This document shows, piece after piece, positions 50,450 to 59,608 of a stretch of 64,000 nt of DNA; position 1 is the stretch's first letter, and each line of letters begins with the position of its first letter. The notes under the pieces were generated by a model. The model was not told where the DNA came from. It searched no databases and saw only the letters and a list, made by a program, of their open reading frames with translations. The DNA is taken from contig NZ_LT827021.1 of NCBI RefSeq assembly GCF_900169505.1, positions 930,001 to 994,000 of the forward strand, in the 5' to 3' direction. Source of the stretch: Arabiibacter massiliensis (lineage in GTDB: Bacteria > Actinomycetota > Coriobacteriia > Coriobacteriales > Eggerthellaceae). The translations under genes and the position numbers were made by a program.

Positions 50450-52126
50450 TTGAAAACCAACGAGGCACTCGACTTCTTCGAGCTCGACGCGCGCCTGTTC
50501 TACGATGCCGTCGCATTCAGCACCGAGGACTACCTCTACGTCATCGACATGCGGCGCGACCTCGCGCTGCTCTCGGACAACATGCGCGAGGACTTCGGCT
50601 TCGACGACAGCCTCATCCTCGGGCTCATCCCCGCGTGGCGCGAGCGCATCGTCGAGCGCGACCGCAAGCGCTTCGACGAGAGCATCGAGGACATGCTCTC
50701 CGGCAAGACGGACGTCCACGACATCGAGTACCAGATCCTCAACGCCAAGGGCGAGCGCATCTGGATCCTGTGCCGCGGCCTGCTGAAGCGCGACGCGCAC
50801 GGCGAGCCCACGGTGTTCGCCGGCGTCGTCACCAACCTCGAGCGCAAGGGCAGGATCGACCCCATCACGGGTCTGTTCACGCACGACGAGTGCCTCAAGC
50901 TCATCGACCGGCTCATCGCCCACGGAGGCAGCGGCGGCGTCATGGTGCTCGGCCTCGACGACTTCTCGCGCATCAACTCGCTCAACGACCACGCGTTCGG
51001 CGACGGCGTGCTCAGGCAGTTCGCCCAGACCGCGCAGCGCGTGCTGCCCGACGACGCCTCGATGTTCCGCCTCGACGGCGACGTGTTCGCGGCGGTCGTC
51101 GACGGCGCGGGCCGCCGGGCGATGGAGGATGCCTACCGGTCGCTGCACATGGTGTCCAACCGCCCCCACGCCATCGACGGCACCCCGTACTTCTGCACCG
51201 CCTCCGCAGGCATCGCGATGATCGGCGAGGACGGGCGCACGGGCCAGGACCTGCTGAAGAACGCCGAGAGCGCGCTGGAGGAGAGCAAGCACCGCGGCAA
51301 GAACACGTTCGCGTTCTTCTCGTCGGCCATGACGCACGAGAAGCGCCGGCGGCTCGAGATCAGCGACCTCATGCAGCTGTCGGTGGTGGACGGCATGGAG
51401 CATTTCTCCCTGCACTACCAGCCCCTCGTGGACGCGCGCACCCTCGAGCTGGCCGGCGCCGAGGCGCTCCTGCGATGGGAGTCGCCCGAGCGCGGCAGCA
51501 TCTCGCCCGTGGAGTTCATCCCCATCCTCGAGTCCTACGGGCTCATCGGGCAGGTGGGCGCCTGGGTGCTCGAAGAGGCGGTGCGCCAATGCGCCGCGTG
51601 GTCCGCACGGCGCCCGGGGTTCATCGTCAACGTGAACATCTCGTATCTGCAGCTGCTCGACGAGGGATTCGTGCCGCTGGTGCGCGAGCTGCTCGAGCGC
51701 TACGGGACGGATCCGCGCAGCATCGTGCTCGAGATGACCGAGAGCTACTTCGTCACGGACATGGAGGCGCTGCGCTCGACGTTCGGGGAGCTGCGCGGCC
51801 TCGGCGTGCGCATCGCCATGGACGACTTCGGCACGGGGTACTCCTCGCTCGGCCTGCTGTCGCAGTCGCCCGCCGACATCGTGAAGATCGACCGGCTGTT
51901 CATCCGCAACATCCACGAGGAGGACTTCAACCGTTCGTTCATCGACGCGGTGATAGAGCTCTGCCATAGCGTGGGCATCGAGGTGACCGTCGAGGGGGTC
52001 GAGCAGGCCACCGAGCTCGACGCGGTGCGCTCCATCGGCGCCGACTGCATCCAGGGCTTCATCGTGTCCAGGCCCGTGCCGGCGAAGCGCTTCGAGGAGC
52101 TGTTCCTCACGCCGCAGGCGTCTTGA
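50450..52126 (+). CDS. PAS-GGDEF-EAL cyclic-di-GMP phosphodiesterase
   Basis: 558 residues. A PAS-like sensor (about 25-135), a GGDEF-type domain (about 140-295) with the signature degenerate (RLDGDVFAAVV near 206) and so probably not a cyclase, and an EAL domain (about 310-552) with all usual catalytic residues: EALLRW, NVNIS, EMTES, DDFGTGYSS, KIDRLF, EGVE and QGF. Likely hydrolyses c-di-GMP in the cytosol. The start begins TTG (or the frame's MKTNEA), 12 bases after GGAGACC. It overlaps the convergent diguanylate cyclase by 20 bases. Confidence 0.9.
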   Translation: MKTNEALDFFELDARLFYDAVAFSTEDYLYVIDMRRDLALLSDNMREDFGFDDSLILGLIPAWRERIVERDRKRFDESIEDMLSGKTDVHDIEYQILNAKGERIWILCRGLLKRDAHGEPTVFAGVVTNLERKGRIDPITGLFTHDECLKLIDRLIAHGGSGGVMVLGLDDFSRINSLNDHAFGDGVLRQFAQTAQRVLPDDASMFRLDGDVFAAVVDGAGRRAMEDAYRSLHMVSNRPHAIDGTPYFCTASAGIAMIGEDGRTGQDLLKNAESALEESKHRGKNTFAFFSSAMTHEKRRRLEISDLMQLSVVDGMEHFSLHYQPLVDARTLELAGAEALLRWESPERGSISPVEFIPILESYGLIGQVGAWVLEEAVRQCAAWSARRPGFIVNVNISYLQLLDEGFVPLVRELLERYGTDPRSIVLEMTESYFVTDMEALRSTFGELRGLGVRIAMDDFGTGYSSLGLLSQSPADIVKIDRLFIRNIHEEDFNRSFIDAVIELCHSVGIEVTVEGVEQATELDAVRSIGADCIQGFIVSRPVPAKRFEELFLTPQAS

Positions 52127-53120
52127 CGGGCCCCTCCACCGACTCCACCGGGGACGGCGCCGCCGAGCACGCCGGCAGGCTCGCGCGCTTGAACGACGGG
52201 CCGAGCACGTCGCAGGAAGCGGGATCGTCCAGGTCGCAGATGCGGTACGAGCTCTTGCCGGTGCGCTTGATGCCGTAGAGCGCTCGGTCGGCCGCGCAGT
52301 AGAACTCCTCCAGCGAGCGCTCCGTCGAGCCGAACGCCACGCCCACGCTCACGCTCACCTCCACGCAGCGCCGCGACAGCTGCTCCACGCCCGCGATCAC
52401 GTCGTCGCAGATGCGGGTGGCCACGCACGCGCACGGCACGTCGGCGATGAACGCGGAGAACTCGTCGCCGCCCGCCCGGAACACGATGTCGCTGCGGCGG
52501 AACGACCGTTCGAGCAGCTCGGCGAACTCCTTGAGCACCATGTCGCCGCAGTGATGGCCGTGCTCGTCGTTCACCTTCTTGAAGTCGTCCACGTCGAACA
52601 TGAACAGCACGCCCTTCGCGCCGGGCCAGCGCGGCGGCTGCGCGAGCGCCTCCTCCACAAGGCGGCGGCCCTGCGCCACGTGCAGAAGCCCCGTGAGCGG
52701 GTCGCGCGTGGCCTGGCGCTCGAGGCGGCTGTACTCCTCCTTGATCGCCCTCTCGAGCCGCGCCTGCTCGGTGACGTCCTGGGTCAGGCAGGCGCAGCGG
52801 CCCGCGGCGGGCCGGTAGGTGCTGATGGAGAAGAAGCGCTCCGTCGTCGGATCGCAGAGAGAGAAATGCTGCTTGGCACCCGTGAGGGCCGTCTCGGCCA
52901 GGATGCCGATCAAGTCGCGCCGCGCGCCGGGGTGGACGTCGAAGAACGAGCGCCCCTCCAAAGCGTCGGCGGGCGCGCCCTCGATGTCCGCAGCCATCTC
53001 GTTGACGCGCTCGTACACGAGGTCGACGGGCTCCCCCGCCTCGTCGAGAACCGCCTCGACCACGATGAGGGGGACGGGCAGCTCTCGAACGTACTCGAAT
53101 TCTCCGCTTCGGTTCGACAC
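52107..53120 (-). CDS. PAS-GGDEF diguanylate cyclase
   Basis: 337 residues. PAS domain (about 10-125, VYERVNEMAADIEG), a linker helix, then GGDEF (about 135-300) with FDVDDFKKVNDEHGHHCGDMVL and the active AGGDEF signature at about 214-219. It should synthesise c-di-GMP from GTP. The C-terminal 40 residues are unique and overlap the phosphodiesterase gene in the opposite orientation, so the two transcripts are antisense to each other at their ends. Confidence 0.92.
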   Translation of the reverse strand: MSNRSGEFEYVRELPVPLIVVEAVLDEAGEPVDLVYERVNEMAADIEGAPADALEGRSFFDVHPGARRDLIGILAETALTGAKQHFSLCDPTTERFFSISTYRPAAGRCACLTQDVTEQARLERAIKEEYSRLERQATRDPLTGLLHVAQGRRLVEEALAQPPRWPGAKGVLFMFDVDDFKKVNDEHGHHCGDMVLKEFAELLERSFRRSDIVFRAGGDEFSAFIADVPCACVATRICDDVIAGVEQLSRRCVEVSVSVGVAFGSTERSLEEFYCAADRALYGIKRTGKSSYRICDLDDPASCDVLGPSFKRASLPACSAAPSPVESVEGPVKTPAA

Positions 53121-53307
53121 GGTATCCCAAGCGCCTCCTCATATGGTGAACATCGGCAGAAACAGCGGACAGCATCGTATCTCATCCCGCGAAGCCGATA
53201 AAGCATTGTACCGGAGCATGGCCGATCCGCAACGTCGCCGTTGAAAAGCCAGGGAGCCCGCCCCCGAACCGAAGGGTAAATCCCTAACGGAATCGTGGGA
53301 GAGGGCG

Positions 53308-53342
53308 TGACAGGGGGACGTGACAGGGGGATATTGTCACTG
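53308..53342. repeat. Partial GTGACAGGGGGATATTGTCAC repeat
   Basis: GTGACAGGGGGACGTGACAGGGGGATATTGTCACTGATG is a half element related to the palindrome at 13640-13736, with GTGACAGGGGGA in tandem. It lies between the c-di-GMP gene pair and the hydrogenase protease. Confidence 0.7.
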
Positions 53343-53352
53343 ATGACGCACC

Positions 53353-53865
53353 TCACGCGTCGCGGCGCTTCGGGGGGCAGCCGAGACGGGCGAGCTCGCC
53401 GGCCACCGTGTCCACCAGCAGCGGCAGCGCGTCGTGCACCTTCGGCGTGAGCCCGATGGTGGCCACGGCGGGCGAGGCGTTCTCCACCTGCATGCCCAGG
53501 CACAGCCCCTCGGCCTCGTAGCCCAGAAGCGTCGCGGCGTCGAACAGGTCCACCAGCTTGAGGTCGTGCAGCGACGCGGTGGCCCCCGAGTGGCGCGCCA
53601 TGGCGTCGGGCGCGAAGCGGAGCACCGTGCCCGGCTCCTCGCCGGTGCCGTCCACCGCGTCCACCGTGACGATGACGTCGAATTCGCGCACGCGCTCGAT
53701 CATGTCGAGGCTCAAGCAGCCCAGGTCGAACAGCTGCACGTTCTCGGGCATCTCGTAGCGCGCGCACAGCTCCTCGTAGGCGGCCGGCCCCACCCCGTCG
53801 TCCAGCATGAGCTTGTTGCCCACGCAGAACACCGCGATGGAGCGCGCCGCGCCCTCGGCGGCCAC
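53353..53865 (-). CDS. [NiFe]-hydrogenase maturation protease (HyaD/HybD type)
   Basis: 170 residues. FCVGNKLMLDDGVGPAAYEEL at the N-terminus carries the metal-binding Asp of the family, VTVDAVDGTGEEPGTVLRF the second Asp, and SLHDLKLVDL the His. The protease clips the tail of the large subunit after nickel insertion; the substrate is encoded about 1.5 kb upstream. The GTG start at 53865 lies two bases after the stop of the preceding small membrane protein. Confidence 0.85.
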   Translation of the reverse strand: MAAEGAARSIAVFCVGNKLMLDDGVGPAAYEELCARYEMPENVQLFDLGCLSLDMIERVREFDVIVTVDAVDGTGEEPGTVLRFAPDAMARHSGATASLHDLKLVDLFDAATLLGYEAEGLCLGMQVENASPAVATIGLTPKVHDALPLLVDTVAGELARLGCPPKRRDA

Positions 53866-53867
53866 GG

Positions 53868-54296
53868 CTAGGCCCCCGCCGTCGGTCGGATGGCCAGGTT
53901 GTAGTACGTCGCGGCGGCCACCACCGCCAGCGCCACGACGACGCCGACGACGGCCCAGATGCGCTCGCGGCGCAGGTACTCCTCCTTGTCGCGGCCGAAG
54001 CCGGCGGCCCGGTGCGCCGCGAAGGGCTGCCCGATGAGCGAGAACGCCACCGTGCCCCCGATAAGCGTGACGAGCACCACGAGGCCCAGCACGATGGCGA
54101 GCGCCGTGCGCTCCATGATCGCGGCGTAGAAGATGTTGTCGGCGAACAGCCACACGGGGTAGAACAGGATGGAGGCCCAGAACCCGTGCGCGGGCCCCCA
54201 GATGGGCGGTATGAGGAGGGCCCCGATGTTGATGCGGGGAATGCCCTCGAGGAACTCCTCCTCGAGGGCTATCTGCTCGTCGGTCAATTCAGCCAC
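53868..54296 (-). CDS. Small membrane protein next to hydrogenase genes
   Basis: 142 residues. N-terminal EQIALEEEFLEGIPRINIGALLIPPIWGPAHGFWASILFYPVWLFADN, then helices at about 68-92 and 114-134. The RINIGALLIPPIWG pattern is reminiscent of small membrane proteins in Actinobacteria but has no name. GTG start after AAAAGGACGGCG. It precedes the hydrogenase protease gene and may help assembly or act as an electron-transfer partner; inferred from position only. Confidence 0.6.
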   Translation of the reverse strand: MAELTDEQIALEEEFLEGIPRINIGALLIPPIWGPAHGFWASILFYPVWLFADNIFYAAIMERTALAIVLGLVVLVTLIGGTVAFSLIGQPFAAHRAAGFGRDKEEYLRRERIWAVVGVVVALAVVAAATYYNLAIRPTAGA

Positions 54297-54398
54297 AGTT
54301 CGCCGTCCTTTTCGCTCTGCGTGCGTTTCTCTGCCATTATAGACGAGGACCCCGCGCAGGCGGGGAAGGCTCCGCGAGCGGAAGGAGACGACAAGCAG

Positions 54399-54479
54399 AT
54401 GCTGGCCATCGCAGGATCGCTGCGAGAGGGAAGCTACAACCGGCAGCTGGCCGACGCCTTCGTCGCCTTCATAGAATGA
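54399..54479 (+). pseudogene. Truncated NADPH-dependent FMN reductase start
   Basis: 26 codons, MLAIAGSLREGSYNRQLADAFVAFIE, begin like flavin reductases (xxISGSLRxxSxN phosphate loop) after GGAAGGAGA, then stop. The rest of the gene (about 150 codons) is gone, with the hydrogenase-side hairpin following directly. A deletion scar. Confidence 0.6.
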
Positions 54480-54480
54480 G

Positions 54481-54509
54481 GAAGGGCCCCGGAATCCCCG
54501 GGGCCCTTC
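54481..54509 (-). terminator. Terminator of the hydrogenase operon
   Basis: A hairpin GAAGGGCCCCGG/CCGGGGCCCTTC with a 4-5 base loop, 15 bases after the cytochrome b stop. No strong T-run on the minus strand (CCTCATTCT), so termination may be partial, leaving read-through to the protease. Confidence 0.65.
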
Positions 54510-54523
54510 GCAGATTCGAGCGG

Positions 54524-55210
54524 TTAGTGCTTGAGGTCGTCCTCGCCCACGATCGCGTGCTTCTCGGGATCGTAGACCAGGCCGCCGTGCTCCTTGCGGA
54601 AGAACATGAGCAGCGTCGGGGAGATGCCCTCGATGTTCGCCAGGTAGATGTGGATGAACATGAAGCAGATGAAGACGTACATCATGAAGTAGTGGATGAT
54701 GCGCATCGACATGAGCCCGCCCACCAGATCGGTGCCCGCCGCGAAGAAGCCCACGTTCATCGTGGGGTTCCACAGGCACAGGCCCGTGTAGAACATCACG
54801 ATGATGAGGATCGGGATGGCGAGGTAGCTGATCTTCTGGGGCACGCCCAGCTTGGCGGACAGCGGATGGTCCTTCTTCAGGAACAGATAGTACTTGATCC
54901 ACTGGGCGCCCTGGTGGCGGTTGTCAGCCTGCGGCAGCCACGTCTTGTAGTCCATGACCTGCGAGCGGGTGCCGCCGGTGGGCGACGACTTCACGAAGAA
55001 GGCCATGGCCACGCGGGCGATGCAGTTGATGAACAGCACGAAGCCGCAGAACACGTGCACCCCGCGGGCGATGCCCATGAAGCCGCCCCAGAACGGGAAG
55101 TGGATGCTGAAGCCCGTGATGATGAGCAGCAGCATTGCGATGAGGTTCACCCAGTGCGTGATGATGAACGGCAGCGGATGGGCCTCGCGATAGTGTGCCA
55201 GATGCGCCAT
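54524..55210 (-). CDS. hyaC: [NiFe]-hydrogenase cytochrome b subunit
   Basis: 228 residues with four membrane helices, each carrying axial His candidates (LIAMLLLIITGFSIHF, HVFCGFVLFINCIARV, YLAIPILIIVMFYTGLCLW, RIIHYFMMYVFICFMFIHIYLA). It matches HyaC/HupC. Takes electrons from the small subunit and passes them to quinone on the membrane. Starts one base after the large-subunit stop codon. Confidence 0.92.
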   Translation of the reverse strand: MAHLAHYREAHPLPFIITHWVNLIAMLLLIITGFSIHFPFWGGFMGIARGVHVFCGFVLFINCIARVAMAFFVKSSPTGGTRSQVMDYKTWLPQADNRHQGAQWIKYYLFLKKDHPLSAKLGVPQKISYLAIPILIIVMFYTGLCLWNPTMNVGFFAAGTDLVGGLMSMRIIHYFMMYVFICFMFIHIYLANIEGISPTLLMFFRKEHGGLVYDPEKHAIVGEDDLKH

Positions 55211-55211
55211 G

Positions 55212-56876
55212 TTACTTCACCCCCCAGGGGCTCGTGACGGTCTCGAAGCTCTTGCCCGTCGCCGGCTCGGTGATGTGCACCGCGCACGCCGTGCAGGGGT
55301 CGAAGCTGTGCACCGTGCGCAGGGCGTTGATGGGCTTCTCGATGTCGCCCACCGGGTTGCCGATGAGCGCCTGCTCCATCGGGCCGTGCTCGCCGTTGGC
55401 GTTCTTGGGCGCGAGGTTCCAGGTGGTCGGGATGATGATCTGGTAGCCCTCGATCTTGCCGTCCTTCACGCTCTCGGAATGGTAGAGCGCGCCGCGCGGG
55501 GCCTCCCAGAAGCCGGTGCCGGCGCCGGTGATGGTCTCGGGCTTGCGGAAGTACTCGCTGTCGCCGCCCTTGAGGGCCTCCATCAGCTCGGTCAGCCACT
55601 CCTTCATGAGGCCGGCGATGTAGAGCGTCTCGATCTGGCGGACGGCGGTGCGGCCGAGCGTCGACTGGGCGACGCCCACCTGGCCGGGAGCGCCGAGCGC
55701 CTCAAGCAGGCCGTTGACCTGCTCGACGATGAACGGCACGTTGCGCTTGTACGCGGCCAGCACGCGGGAGAGCCCGCCGGCCTCGTAGGGCTTGCCGTCG
55801 TAGGCGGGGCACTTGACCCAGGTGTAGCGGTCCTCCACGTTGTACTCGGTGTACTCGGGCTTCGTGGTGAAGTACGGGGACGTGAACGTCTCCTCGCCTT
55901 CGTACCAGGACGAGCCCATGTACTCGGTGATGAGGTTCTCCTGCACGTCGCTGATCTCGAGCTTGTCGTCGATGACGCCCATGGGCAGATAGCGGTTCTT
56001 CATCTGCTCGTTGTAGTCGGCGTAGTCGCCGGGGCCCTCGAACACGCCCCATGCCACGTAGCGGCCGCAGCCCTTGCCCCAGTTGAGCGCGTCGATGTAG
56101 TACGGCGCGATGGCCAGGGTGTCGGGGATCATCGTGGCCTCGACCCAGTCGTAGATCTCGTCGATGAGACCCTTGAGGTCGTCGAGCTTCTGATCGGTGG
56201 GCACGAACGCCGTGCCGCCCGGGATGAGCGTCATGACGTGGGGCATCTTGCCGCCGAGGATGGCGGAGATCTGCGAGGCCTTTGCCTGCATGGTGAGCGC
56301 CTCAAGGTAGTGCGCGGTGCAGATGAGGTCGAGCTCGGGGGGCAGCTGGTAGGCCGTGCCCTCCTCCGCGTCGAACCAGTTGCCCGAGAAGATGGACAGC
56401 TGGCCGTTGTCGGCGAACGCCTTCAGGCGGTCCTTGAGGGCCGCGAAGTCGCTGTTCATGGACGTGCCGGCAGCCTGCGCGAGATCGTAGGCGTCGGCAG
56501 CGTCGGCCTTGAGCGCATTCAGCGGGTTCACGTAGTCCAGCGCCGCCAGGTTGTAGAACCACAGGATGTGGCTGTGCAGGAACTGCGCGCCCTCGAGGAG
56601 GTTGCGGATGATGCGCGCGTTGTTCGAGATCTGGATGCCGTAGGCCTTCTCGGCGGCGATGGCCGAGGAGTGCGCGTGGGAAACCGGGCACACGCCGCAG
56701 ATACGCTGCACGATCTGCGCGGCGTCCTCGGGCGTGCGGTTCTCCACCACCATCTCCATGCCGCGGAAGCAGCCGCCGGACACCCAGGCGTCGGAAACCT
56801 TGCCGTTGGTGACCTCCATCTCGACGCGGAGATGGCCCTCGATACGGGTGATCGGGTCGATGACTGAACGGGTCAT
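55212..56876 (-). CDS. hyaB: [NiFe]-hydrogenase large subunit
   Basis: 554 residues. L1 motif RICGVCPVSHAHSSAIAAEKA (Cys 60 and 63) and L2 motif DPCTACAVH (Cys 528 and 531) give the four cysteine ligands of the Ni-Fe site. Twenty residues follow His534 and should be removed by the maturation protease. It matches group 1 membrane-bound uptake hydrogenases; the Coriobacteriia form one subgroup of these. Gene lies between the small subunit and cytochrome genes. Confidence 0.96.
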   Translation of the reverse strand: MTRSVIDPITRIEGHLRVEMEVTNGKVSDAWVSGGCFRGMEMVVENRTPEDAAQIVQRICGVCPVSHAHSSAIAAEKAYGIQISNNARIIRNLLEGAQFLHSHILWFYNLAALDYVNPLNALKADAADAYDLAQAAGTSMNSDFAALKDRLKAFADNGQLSIFSGNWFDAEEGTAYQLPPELDLICTAHYLEALTMQAKASQISAILGGKMPHVMTLIPGGTAFVPTDQKLDDLKGLIDEIYDWVEATMIPDTLAIAPYYIDALNWGKGCGRYVAWGVFEGPGDYADYNEQMKNRYLPMGVIDDKLEISDVQENLITEYMGSSWYEGEETFTSPYFTTKPEYTEYNVEDRYTWVKCPAYDGKPYEAGGLSRVLAAYKRNVPFIVEQVNGLLEALGAPGQVGVAQSTLGRTAVRQIETLYIAGLMKEWLTELMEALKGGDSEYFRKPETITGAGTGFWEAPRGALYHSESVKDGKIEGYQIIIPTTWNLAPKNANGEHGPMEQALIGNPVGDIEKPINALRTVHSFDPCTACAVHITEPATGKSFETVTSPWGVK

Positions 56877-56882
56877 GTAGGC

Positions 56883-58127
56883 TTACCTCCCTTCTTCTTC
56901 GTCGTTGGGCTTGTCGGTCGCATCGTAGGTGCCGATGGACTTGTCGGGATGCTTGGCGTCCCAGCTGCGGACCTTCTCGAAGTCGGCGCCGCCGTCCATG
57001 CGGCCCGTGAGCTTCATGCCGAAGCCGTGCACCACGAGGGCCGCCGCCAGGATGCCGGTGATGCCGAGCGCGATGGTGCCGGGCTGGACCATCCAGTCGC
57101 CGATGCGCAGGTCGCGATGGCGCTTGTAGAACGGCGTGTTGACCTCGACCCAGTTGTGGCCGGGATCGTTCGGGGCCGCCTCGCAGCAGCCGATGCAGGG
57201 GGCGCCGGACTGCACGCACCAGCTGCGGCGGTTGTTCCACAGCGTGACGCCGCAGTTGGCCTTCGTCTGCGGGCCGCGGCAGCCGAGGGGATACAGGCAG
57301 TAGCCCATGGCCTCTTCCTTGGAGCCGAACTCGTAGACGAACTCGCCGTTCTCGAAGTGGCCGCGACGCTCGCAGTTGTCGTGGATCGTCTGGCCGAAGA
57401 TGCCGGTGGGCTTGCCCTCGCTCGTGAGGTCGAGCTCGGCGGGCGTGAGGCCCAGAAGCACCACGTCGGCCAGCACGGCCACGAGCCACTCGGGGTTGGC
57501 CGGGCAGCCGGGGACGTTCACGACCGGGGTCTCGATGCCGCGCTTTTTGAGGAACGCCTGCACGCCGAGCGCGCCGGAGCTGTTCGGGTTCGCACCCATC
57601 CAGCCGCCGTTGACGGCGCAGGAGCCCAGCGCGACCACCGCGACGGCGCTCTCGGCCGCCTCGGCAAGGTGCTCCGTGCCGGGCTTGTCGGCAACGCGCA
57701 GCGCCTGGCCGCCCCAGCCCTCGAGCACGGCACCCTCGTACACGAGGATGTAGTTGCCGGCGCAATCCTTGATGGTCTGCTCCTTGGCCAGCTCCATGGA
57801 GTGGCCGGCCGCAGCCGACAGGGTCTCGGAGTAGTTCAGCGAGATCATCTCCAGCACGATCGAAGCCGCGTCAGGCGTCTCGACCTGCGCGAACGACTCC
57901 GTGCAGCCCGTGCACGACGCGCCCTCGATCCAGATGACCGGGAACAGCTTGCCCTCCTTTGCGCCGATCACGGACGTTTCGAGGGCCTGCGCGACCTTCG
58001 GAGCGGCGAGCTCGGACAATCCCGCCGCCACCGCGACCGCGCCGCAAAGTTTCATGAAGCTGCGTCGGCTCACGCCGCGTGCGGAAAGCATCTGCTGAAA
58101 CTCTGAAACCGTGGCCTCTGTTTCCAT
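56883..58127 (-). CDS. hyaA: [NiFe]-hydrogenase small subunit, Tat-exported
   Basis: 414 residues. Tat signal with SRRSFMKLCGAVAVAAG (about 20-36). The iron-sulfur part has VIWIEGASCTGCTES (proximal cluster), and further Cys of the medial and distal clusters. A C-terminal helix (GTIALGITGILAAALVVHGFGMKL, about 340-375) anchors the complex. ATG at 58127 follows AGGAGG by seven bases; a GTG six bases upstream is not needed. Stop is six bases from the large subunit start. Confidence 0.95.
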   Translation of the reverse strand: METEATVSEFQQMLSARGVSRRSFMKLCGAVAVAAGLSELAAPKVAQALETSVIGAKEGKLFPVIWIEGASCTGCTESFAQVETPDAASIVLEMISLNYSETLSAAAGHSMELAKEQTIKDCAGNYILVYEGAVLEGWGGQALRVADKPGTEHLAEAAESAVAVVALGSCAVNGGWMGANPNSSGALGVQAFLKKRGIETPVVNVPGCPANPEWLVAVLADVVLLGLTPAELDLTSEGKPTGIFGQTIHDNCERRGHFENGEFVYEFGSKEEAMGYCLYPLGCRGPQTKANCGVTLWNNRRSWCVQSGAPCIGCCEAAPNDPGHNWVEVNTPFYKRHRDLRIGDWMVQPGTIALGITGILAAALVVHGFGMKLTGRMDGGADFEKVRSWDAKHPDKSIGTYDATDKPNDEEEGR

Positions 58128-58250
58128 GTGCACACCTCCTCAGGTGCTCTCGTCTTCCATTGCTTGCTGATTATGTATTTTCCACGACGATTGTAACGAT
58201 TGGGAGGACAGGCGCGCGAGCGCAACGTTTGGCCCGCCAGTGGCATGAAA

Positions 58251-58278
58251 ATGTTACGGTATCCGCAGGTCGTAACAT
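58251..58278 (-). promoter_or_regulatory. Palindrome upstream of the hydrogenase operon
   Basis: ATGTTACG-N12-CGTAACAT, a perfect 8-bp inverted repeat, about 125 bases upstream of hyaA; a related TTGTAACGATTG lies nearer at 58190. It may be a regulator site. The remaining part of the 375-base gap up to pheA contains no other clear signal. Confidence 0.45.
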
Positions 58279-58502
58279 GAGTTATTCACTCTCGCCGCAG
58301 TTTCCTGCGGTTTCATGCAAAACCATCCCGTTAATCGCGCTTCGTATGCAGTGCGCGCACAGCAAGAAACCGCCCGCCGATTCTCCGGCGCCTCTCGTAG
58401 GTTTCTTGTCGCGCGCCGTTTCTCCCGGCTCGTCTCGTCGCGAAGATCGGTATCATATCACAAGCAAGAATAAACGAGAACCGTAAGCAAAAGGATGAAC
58501 CT

Positions 58503-59354
58503 ATGAGCGCTCCCGAACCCGTTTTCGCCTACCTCGGCCCCGCCGGCACCTACACCCACGAGGCCGCCCGGGCCTTCGCCGCGCGCCTGGGGCACGACGA
58601 GCCCGAGCTTCTGGAATGCGCGTCGTTCGACGAGGTGTTCGACGCGGTGGACCGGGGCAAGTGCGAGTACGGCGTGGTGGCGAAGGAGAACTCGCTGGAG
58701 GGGTCGGTCACGGCCACGCTCGACAACTTCGCGTTCAAGAGCCAGGCGTCCATCTTGGGCGAGCACGTGCTGGATATCCACCACTGCCTGGTGCTGCATC
58801 CCGACGCGCGCCTGGAGGACGTGACCTGCGTGGCCTCGCACGCCCAGGGGCTCGCGCAGTGCCGGCGCTTTCTGGCCGAGCGGCTGCCGGGGCGTGCGAC
58901 CATTACCACGTCGTCCACGGCCGAGAGCGCGCGCATGGCCGCCGAGGACGTGCATGTTGCCGGCATCGCGAACGCGTTCGCGGCCGAGCTCTACGGCGCG
59001 CGCGTGGCCGAGCGCGATATCGAGGACCACTTCGGCAACCAGACGCTGTTCGCGCTCATCGGCCGCCAGGGACACCCCGCCGTGTTCCGAGGCGACCGCT
59101 ACAAGACGTCGCTCGCGCTGTTTTTGCAGGTGAACCGCGCTGGCACTTTGAACATGATACTTTCGGAGTTCGCCTACGCGGGCATCGACCTGTCCATGAT
59201 CCAGTCACGCCCCACCAAGCAGCAGCTGGGCGACTACATGTTCTTCATCGAGTTCGAGGAGGACGCGAACGCCCTGCCCGTGCAGACGGCGCTCAACTGC
59301 CTGCGTCTGAAGCTGCGCGAGGTGAAGGTGCTCGGCAGCTACCCAGTGGGATAG
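58503..59354 (+). CDS. pheA: Prephenate dehydratase
   Basis: 283 residues. FAYLGPAGTYTHEAARAF at the N-terminus, the TSSTAESAR stretch where the Thr-Arg-Phe catalytic motif normally occurs at residues around 180 (GNQTLFALIG in this protein; the TRF appears replaced by TLF), and a C-terminal ACT domain with IQSRPTKQQLGDYMFFIEFE that binds phenylalanine. Stand-alone enzyme of phenylalanine biosynthesis. The usual TRF is unclear, so activity should be checked. Confidence 0.85.
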   Translation: MSAPEPVFAYLGPAGTYTHEAARAFAARLGHDEPELLECASFDEVFDAVDRGKCEYGVVAKENSLEGSVTATLDNFAFKSQASILGEHVLDIHHCLVLHPDARLEDVTCVASHAQGLAQCRRFLAERLPGRATITTSSTAESARMAAEDVHVAGIANAFAAELYGARVAERDIEDHFGNQTLFALIGRQGHPAVFRGDRYKTSLALFLQVNRAGTLNMILSEFAYAGIDLSMIQSRPTKQQLGDYMFFIEFEEDANALPVQTALNCLRLKLREVKVLGSYPVG

Positions 59355-59535
59355 TCCGTCAACCTGCGGGAGCCGGGGGCGAGCCCAGTCGCTCGGCAGT
59401 CCTGCTCGCACGAAACGCCCACTGGGCGTTTCGGCTCGTGCGGAACTCGCTTGGTGGGCTCGTCCCCGGCCCCTTGCCGGTTGCGGCCATTCCACCGGGA
59501 AGCTCTTCGCTAAAGCCGGGGTCGACCTGCGCCTT

Positions 59536-59580
59536 TGTCATCCTGAGCGAGCGAAGCGAGTCGAAGGATCCCGCGCGGCG
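59536..59580. repeat. Half CATCCTGAGCG repeat
   Basis: TGTCATCCTGAGCGAGCGAAGCGAGTCGAAGGATCCCGCGCGGCG is one arm of the 17088-type palindrome without the partner. The 436-base gap between pheA and mntP holds this and the element at 59609. Confidence 0.9.
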
Positions 59581-59608
59581 ATAGCGGGAAACATCCCAAC
59601 CGCCCCCC

